Source: Bacteroidota bacterium (GTDB lineage Bacteria; Bacteroidota; Ignavibacteria; Kryptoniales; JAKASW01). Taken from it: DNA of 55,877 nucleotides. The position numbers were made by a program, and so were the translations under genes. A model generated the notes under the pieces. The model was given only the letters and a program-made list of their open reading frames with translations. It was not told the origin of the DNA and did not search any database. Shown in pieces: positions 52,234 to 55,877 of this stretch; positions within the stretch are counted from its first letter, which is position 1, and each line of letters starts with the position of its first letter. The DNA lies in contig JAJZVO010000026.1 in assembly GCA_021845665.1 (NCBI GenBank), positions 1 through 55,877 of the forward strand. The letters are read 5' to 3'.

Positions 52234-52917
52234 TTACTCAGACAGTTTCCGCAGCTGAATTGGATCGATTACGATTATTTGGTTCCCGTCCTCGCACACG
52301 ATTTTACTGTCCTTGAGTTTCCTAAGATTCCTGGAGAGCGTTTCGACGGCAATGCCCAACTGTCCTGCAAGCTCTTTCTTTGCCATGGAAAGAACAAATG
52401 CCGGCCTCCTGGACTTCAGCGATCCATTGAGGTCGACTTCGTTCATGATATATCTGGCGAGTCTCTTCTCGACGTTTACCGAAAGCTGCCCGAACTTCCG
52501 ATTGAGCTCCATCAGCCGGGACGCAAATGCCTCGGTGATCTTCAATGTCAACGAAGGGTGCTCTTCCATCACTCTCTTGAATCCCACCTTAGGAACATGG
52601 AACAGACTCGATTCGACAGTCGTTTCGGCACAAGCGGGGTAAGCTTCGGAACTCGTGAAGAGAGGGGTTTCGGCAAAACTCTTATACGGCCTCAGCAGGT
52701 GAAGCAGAGTTTCATTGCCGCCCGCGCCGAGTTTATATACTTTGACTTCCCCATCGAGGACTATGTAGAAACCTGCAAACGGCTCCCCTTCCAGGAATAT
52801 TACTTCCTCCTTGCCGTAAGCTTTGCTATGGCCGATCCCGGCAACGAGACTCAATTCCTCCTCCGTCAATTTCTCGAACAAAGGAGCATACTTGATAAGC
52901 TCTTCGGTTCCCTTCAT
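52234..52917 (-). CDS. Crp/Fnr-family transcription regulator
   Basis: A 227-residue regulator. The cyclic-nucleotide-binding-like beta-roll covers residues 12-130 (VIFLEGEPFAGFYIVLDGEV), then a long dimerisation helix, then a winged helix with AKKELAGQLGIAVETLSRNL. Its recognition helix ETLSR has Glu192, Ser195 and Arg196, the combination that in Fnr-type proteins contacts TTGA half-sites. This matches the two TTGAC-N4-GTCAA boxes nearby. There is no N-terminal cysteine cluster, so it does not sense oxygen by an Fnr-type iron-sulfur cluster; a haem or nitric-oxide-sensing DNR-like mode is possible. Start ATG with a weak ribosome-binding site. Confidence 0.92.
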   Translation of the reverse strand: MKGTEELIKYAPLFEKLTEEELSLVAGIGHSKAYGKEEVIFLEGEPFAGFYIVLDGEVKVYKLGAGGNETLLHLLRPYKSFAETPLFTSSEAYPACAETTVESSLFHVPKVGFKRVMEEHPSLTLKITEAFASRLMELNRKFGQLSVNVEKRLARYIMNEVDLNGSLKSRRPAFVLSMAKKELAGQLGIAVETLSRNLRKLKDSKIVCEDGNQIIVIDPIQLRKLSE

Positions 52918-52943
52918 GATTAATTATACCCAGTAGATGGAAT

Positions 52944-53516
52944 TTACTCAAGCTTGGTTAGTTGAATCCCCCAATGATAGGGCTCAAGTATCCGTTCATT
53001 ACCCCCGAAGCGCAGGTCAAGACCTTTGAGAGAATCAAGTATCATCTCCTTGTCGGGTCTGGATTCAACGATTGGTCCGCGTGGAGTGTCGATATCTTTT
53101 CTCCAGTGGATTACGGCGACAATACCTTTCGGCTTCAAGATCCGATATGCCTCCTGGAGCAAGACACGCCTATCATTGAAATGGAGAATGTTGAAGAGAA
53201 GTACGAGCCCCGCAGTCCCGGATTCTAAGCCGCTACCTCCCTCGATCACATCGCGGACGAGGACCTTCACGTTGCTCAGTCCCGCCATTTCGGCATTTCG
53301 CCGTGTGCATTCTACCATCGCAGGCTCTATATCGAATGCATATACTTTACCGGATGTCTTTCCGGCGATCGGTATAGTGAATGTGCCGTAGCCGCAGCCG
53401 ATTTCGACGATGGGCTCACTAATGCCATTCAGATTCAGCCACCCGGTGATGAGTGGGATATCAAAGAGGCTGTTCCAGTATGCCTCAGCAGGCATTCCAC
53501 TGTCAAATACTTTCAT
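52944..53516 (-). CDS. Class I SAM-dependent methyltransferase
   Basis: A 190-residue Rossmann-fold protein. The SAM motif I is VEIGCGYGTFTIPIAG, followed by the acidic VYAFDIEPAMVE, then LFNILHFNDRRVLL and ILKPKGIVAVIHWRKDID. The substrate is unknown; the early SGMPAEAYWNSLFDI resembles UbiE-like or arsenite-methyltransferase-like small enzymes, but this is not decisive. It ends 27 bases upstream of the Crp/Fnr start, so the two could share a transcript. Confidence 0.85.
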   Translation of the reverse strand: MKVFDSGMPAEAYWNSLFDIPLITGWLNLNGISEPIVEIGCGYGTFTIPIAGKTSGKVYAFDIEPAMVECTRRNAEMAGLSNVKVLVRDVIEGGSGLESGTAGLVLLFNILHFNDRRVLLQEAYRILKPKGIVAVIHWRKDIDTPRGPIVESRPDKEMILDSLKGLDLRFGGNERILEPYHWGIQLTKLE

Positions 53517-53666
53517 CTACAAGCACCGCCGGCAAGACAGCTCACGCAATTAGCACTGATTCCCATTAATATCTGACCGAATTCATCCAATGACTATGAT
53601 TCACTAAGTGGCACAGGCACAAATCCATTCACAAATATCTTTTAAGTTTAGCGCCCACCCCTCAGC

Positions 53667-53882
53667 TCAGGAGCGAGAATTATCCGCTTCCTCGATCTGT
53701 TTCGGAGGACATTTGACGTCTCCATATGAACAGAAGACGCAGTCATCTCCCTTCATGGGTGTAAGCACCGCACCGCAATCGGCACATCTGTGGATGATTA
53801 GACACGATTCTGTGGGCATTTCCACTTTGTGTCGTGAGTGGCACTCAGGGCAAGTTATTGTGGCTGTCGTAACTACATTCAT
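53667..53882 (-). CDS. Small GDCCVFCSYG-type cysteine-rich protein
   Basis: About 71 residues. The start at 53882 has GGAAT upstream. A zinc-ribbon-like pair (CPECHSRHKVEMP and HRCADCGAVLTP) is followed by GDDCVFCSYGDVKCPPKQ. This tail is a hallmark of a small conserved family with usual form GDCCVFCSYG; here one Cys is Asp. The family's function is unknown; it is often found beside metal or thiol genes, and here a thioredoxin-fold gene follows 180 bases later. Confidence 0.7.
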   Translation of the reverse strand: MNVVTTATITCPECHSRHKVEMPTESCLIIHRCADCGAVLTPMKGDDCVFCSYGDVKCPPKQIEEADNSRS

Positions 53883-54062
53883 TAGAATTCCAATTTTGTC
53901 GGAGAACGTTGGCAAAACTTGAGAAAAGAAAGATCGAACACGGATGAGACGGATACGACCGGCTATCATGGATTGATTCTTAAATCTCGTTCCGTGCGGA
54001 TCCATTACTTCAGTGAAACTCGTGGGCTACCTCGCAGGGCCACAAAAGGGCGAATTGCCACT

Positions 54063-54446
54063 CTATTTATCAGTTGTAAGGAACTCTACAAGCTGAGCGG
54101 TTGTGGCATTCCCTACCCAATATCTCCCATCGGTTTCGATAACAGGGACTGACCGCAATCCCTTTTTCTTGATTATGTCCTGTCGGAAGGTAACATCCAT
54201 TTCTTCAAGCTCAAAATCCAATTCACGCTGCAATTCAGCAAGCCGCTTTTTGACTATTGGGCAAAAGGGACAGACATTTGCAGTGTATACTATAACCTTG
54301 CTCACTCCTTTAGCCTGCACCGGAACACTCGCCGATTCATTTTCCACGGAACCATAGCCGAGCAACCGCGAAACCCTGGGAAATATTTTCACGTAACCGA
54401 CTTGCGCAATTACTCCCGCAAAAAGTACGATGACACCTGCCACCAC
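54063..54446 (-). CDS. Membrane-anchored glutaredoxin/thioredoxin-fold protein
   Basis: A 127-residue product starting at GTG 54446. One hydrophobic helix (residues 2-18) is followed by a thioredoxin-type domain with the redox motif VCPFCPIVKKRLAEL (C-x-x-C) and the cis-proline in SVPVIETDGRYWVG. Likely a membrane-tethered thiol reductase. Its first codons overlap a possible small membrane-protein gene by 16 bases. Confidence 0.8.
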   Translation of the reverse strand: MVAGVIVLFAGVIAQVGYVKIFPRVSRLLGYGSVENESASVPVQAKGVSKVIVYTANVCPFCPIVKKRLAELQRELDFELEEMDVTFRQDIIKKKGLRSVPVIETDGRYWVGNATTAQLVEFLTTDK

Positions 54447-54556
54447 CCCTTAAGCACCCACATAGCTGCCGCCAAGACAGGGATACCTAACCATATAAGC
54501 CACACATTCAATAGTGGACACTCCTGCTTCAATTGATTCATGACTTTAGCCTCCAT
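54431..54556 (-). CDS. Possible 41-residue membrane protein
   Basis: The frame starts ATG 54556 and reads MEAKVMNQLKQECPLLNVWL, followed by a single strong membrane helix (IWLGIPVLAAAMWVL) and a basic/aromatic tail ending YFLRE. It ends in TAA inside the start of the glutaredoxin-fold gene, an arrangement typical of translational coupling. The length and composition are those of small membrane subunits, but I recognise no family. Confidence 0.45.
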
Positions 54557-54566
54557 TGTCTGACAT

Positions 54567-55160
54567 TCACTTAGCAACCTTCGCCGTCATATGCAGATAC
54601 TTCGGCATGGCCTCGCCGATAGGAGCTCCGATATATGTCGGGTCGCAGATGATGTGTTTTTCGTTTCCGTACATGACATAGTCTCCCGAAACTTCCGTCG
54701 TGAACTCTACGGCTGTGGACAAATGATCCGGATACTCAAGGCCGATTACCTTGAGTCCCAGCAAATTCTTCACAAGATAGGAAAAGAATATCGCCCTGTC
54801 TGCACAATCAGTATATCCGTAATGCAAATCTTCCTCCGGAAAAAATAATTTCTGGTAACCGAATTGCTCCAAGTCGGTCTTGTACCCCGTCGCGTATTGT
54901 ACGAAATGCAGAAAAAGCAACCCGCGAAAATGCTCCCGTCGTTACCAACCACAACGCAGTCATCGGCGTATTCTTTCGAGCTCAACTTCGAATCTGGATT
55001 TCATTCGTGCGCCCGGATTATTCCTCGAGAAGTTCTTTTCAACAAATTCTCTTATCAGCTTTTATCTTTCGGCCGGATCGTTGTGCAATGAAAAATCCGA
55101 CCCAAATATATCGGGATTCATCGTCTTCGCCATATCGTACACTCTCTCATCCATCCTAGT
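54567..55160 (-). pseudogene. Transglutaminase-like protein broken by several frameshifts
   Basis: Four short frames on one strand make a single plausible protein. In order they are: DERVYDMAKTMNPDIFGSDF, then IREFVEKNFSRNNPGARMKS, then KEYADDCVVVGNDGSIFAG, then LLFLHFVQYATGYKTDLEQF. The last frame is the longest (to 54567) and carries EEDLHYGYTDCADRAIFFSY with the likely Cys, and YPDHLSTAVEF with the His. This arrangement resembles a transglutaminase/protease-like core. At least three one-base shifts are needed. The protein start is lost upstream, where the sense changes to the BNR gene. Confidence 0.6.
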
Positions 55161-55190
55161 GTAGTGTCCCATAAGTCCCGGCAAACATTT

Positions 55191-55335
55191 ATCCCGAAGA
55201 GTCGACAACAAGTGTCTTCACATACCCGCCAAACGGCACATTGGTCTGTGCCCACGAGATCGGGTTGGCGTCCGCGGGATGCACAATCGCCACGGAAAGC
55301 GCAAACACAATCAGAAGCAGAACTGTCCGTTTCAT
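55191..55335 (-). pseudogene. N-terminus of a secreted BNR/propeller-type protein
   Basis: ATG 55335 opens a signal peptide (MKRTVLLLIVFALSVAIVHP) and the start of a repeat domain, WAQTNVPFGGYVKTLVVDSS. In complete relatives this continues GNIFAGT and so on as a beta-propeller. Here TAA (55189-55191) follows the Gly; the frame resumes MFAGTYG and then dies. The rest of the gene is absent, replaced by the transglutaminase-like remnant. Confidence 0.55.
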
Positions 55336-55395
55336 CTTGAGTTCCCCCCCGCCTGCTTCGCCTTGGTGATATCTCTCCGCCCATCATCCGGTTCG

Positions 55396-55790
55396 TCAAT
55401 TATGTCCGTCAGTCGCATCGAGGTAGAGGTATTTGATGTTTCCCGGCCTGTACCCCATCGCATCGATGACGTACTTCCTCATAAGCGTTGCGTCGTTCAA
55501 CGCGTAGTCCACCGACGGAGCGTATTTGTAATCTTTGTTTCCGATAATGACCGCTATCGCATTCTTCAACACACGGCCTGAAACCGGTACGCTGTCTGAA
55601 ACGCTCATCTCATTTTCCGCAAACAACGGAGATGGACTTTTCTGCAGTATCGGCGCCGGGTTGACCGGCAGCTGATTTACTATTGAACTGTCCGATGCAG
55701 GCGTCAACGAACCCGGTGCACTATTCCCTGTCGAGGTCTGCGCGAAAGCAGTCCCCGCTAGCCCAAGTTCGACGGTAGTGGTACAGAAGA
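55396..55790 (-). pseudogene. Caspase-like (C14) protein, N-terminal fragment
   Basis: The frame reads through a signal-peptide-like stretch (YLFCTTTVELGLAGTAFAQ) without a clear ATG, then a Ser/Pro-rich linker. It then enters the start of a caspase-like peptidase domain: AIAVIIGNKDYKYAPSVDYA and YVIDAMGYRPGNIKYLYL. It stops at DATDGHN. The catalytic His-Cys part is missing. In another phase after the stop the strand reads EPDDGRRDITKAKQAGGELK, the tail of an unrelated gene, so this is a deletion junction and not a simple frameshift. Confidence 0.55.
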
Positions 55791-55877
55791 GATATTTTTT
55801 GTGGCAATTTGATTTGGATGAGCGGATGAGGCTGGAAAAGTCGATGTAGTGCCGACCTTCCTTATTGCAAAGGGTTA

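Noticed and set aside
51889-52923. 344-codon plus-strand frame
   Set aside because: Opposite the complete Crp/Fnr gene; no start signal and low-complexity composition.
1-55877. CRISPR array, tRNA or rRNA genes, transposase or phage genes
   Set aside because: Looked for regular repeats, cloverleaf-like spacers and mobile-element proteins by eye; none seen. A tRNAscan and HMM search would be needed to be certain.

Overview
The window looks like chromosomal DNA from a free-living, Gram-negative member of the Bacteroidota/Ignavibacteria side of the FCB group. This is inferred from gene content and signals, not from a marker-gene tree. Supporting signs are TonB-receptor and 7TM-AraC remnants, many outer-membrane beta-barrels and lipoproteins, DUF4402 surface proteins, BNR-type secreted proteins, frequent TTG/GTG starts, and two promoters whose -7 elements resemble the Bacteroidota TAnnTTTG motif. 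Almost everything is on the minus strand. The only plus-strand genes I accept are hisS, a SpoIIE-type phosphatase and a squalene/phytoene synthase-like gene. I saw no rRNA, tRNA, CRISPR array, IS element or phage gene.

Layout. 0-5 kb: a receiver-histidine kinase (cut by the window edge), secG, a queF-queuosine transporter pair, DUF6483, a DUF72 gene with an internal stop, and a small outer-membrane protein. 5.4-12.3 kb: a tight seven-gene operon tsaD-trpA-aroQ-mltG-membrane protein-ubiX-lipoprotein with overlapping or nearly touching ends. 12.4-19.9 kb: cell-envelope genes (barrel protein, GT9-TPR glycosyltransferase, secreted protein, UbiA prenyltransferase, and a phosphodiesterase/nuclease domain fused to an Omp85 barrel, split by a frameshift). 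20-27.7 kb: a ComP-like kinase with its OmpR regulator, a lipoprotein, hisS, a zinc-finger/SpoIIE phosphatase and a DUF3108 protein.

28-35 kb is the most distinctive block: a chaperone-usher-like secretion locus with four DUF4402-type subunits, a PapD-like chaperone and a giant usher carrying three SPOR-like repeats at its C-terminus. Subunits come first and the usher last, separated by a hairpin-bearing spacer. Two perfect inverted repeats lie upstream of the first subunit gene. I propose an outer-membrane fibre assembly machine anchored to peptidoglycan.

35.6-46.6 kb: isoprenoid synthase, GH3 glucosidase, a three-gene NtrBC-like signalling cassette, GH28 polygalacturonase and MarC. 46.6-55.9 kb is damaged: the 7TM-AraC regulator, TonB receptor, DUF1858-DUF2249/DUF59 genes, uracil-DNA glycosylase, transglutaminase-like, BNR and caspase-like genes all carry frameshifts, internal stops or missing middles, next to intact genes. 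Inside it sits a stress module: a Crp/Fnr regulator, a double hemerythrin, DUF2249 proteins and an HD hydrolase. Two near-identical TTGAC-N4-GTCAA boxes lie in front of two of its transcription units. Whether the damage is biological decay or assembly error must be settled with reads.
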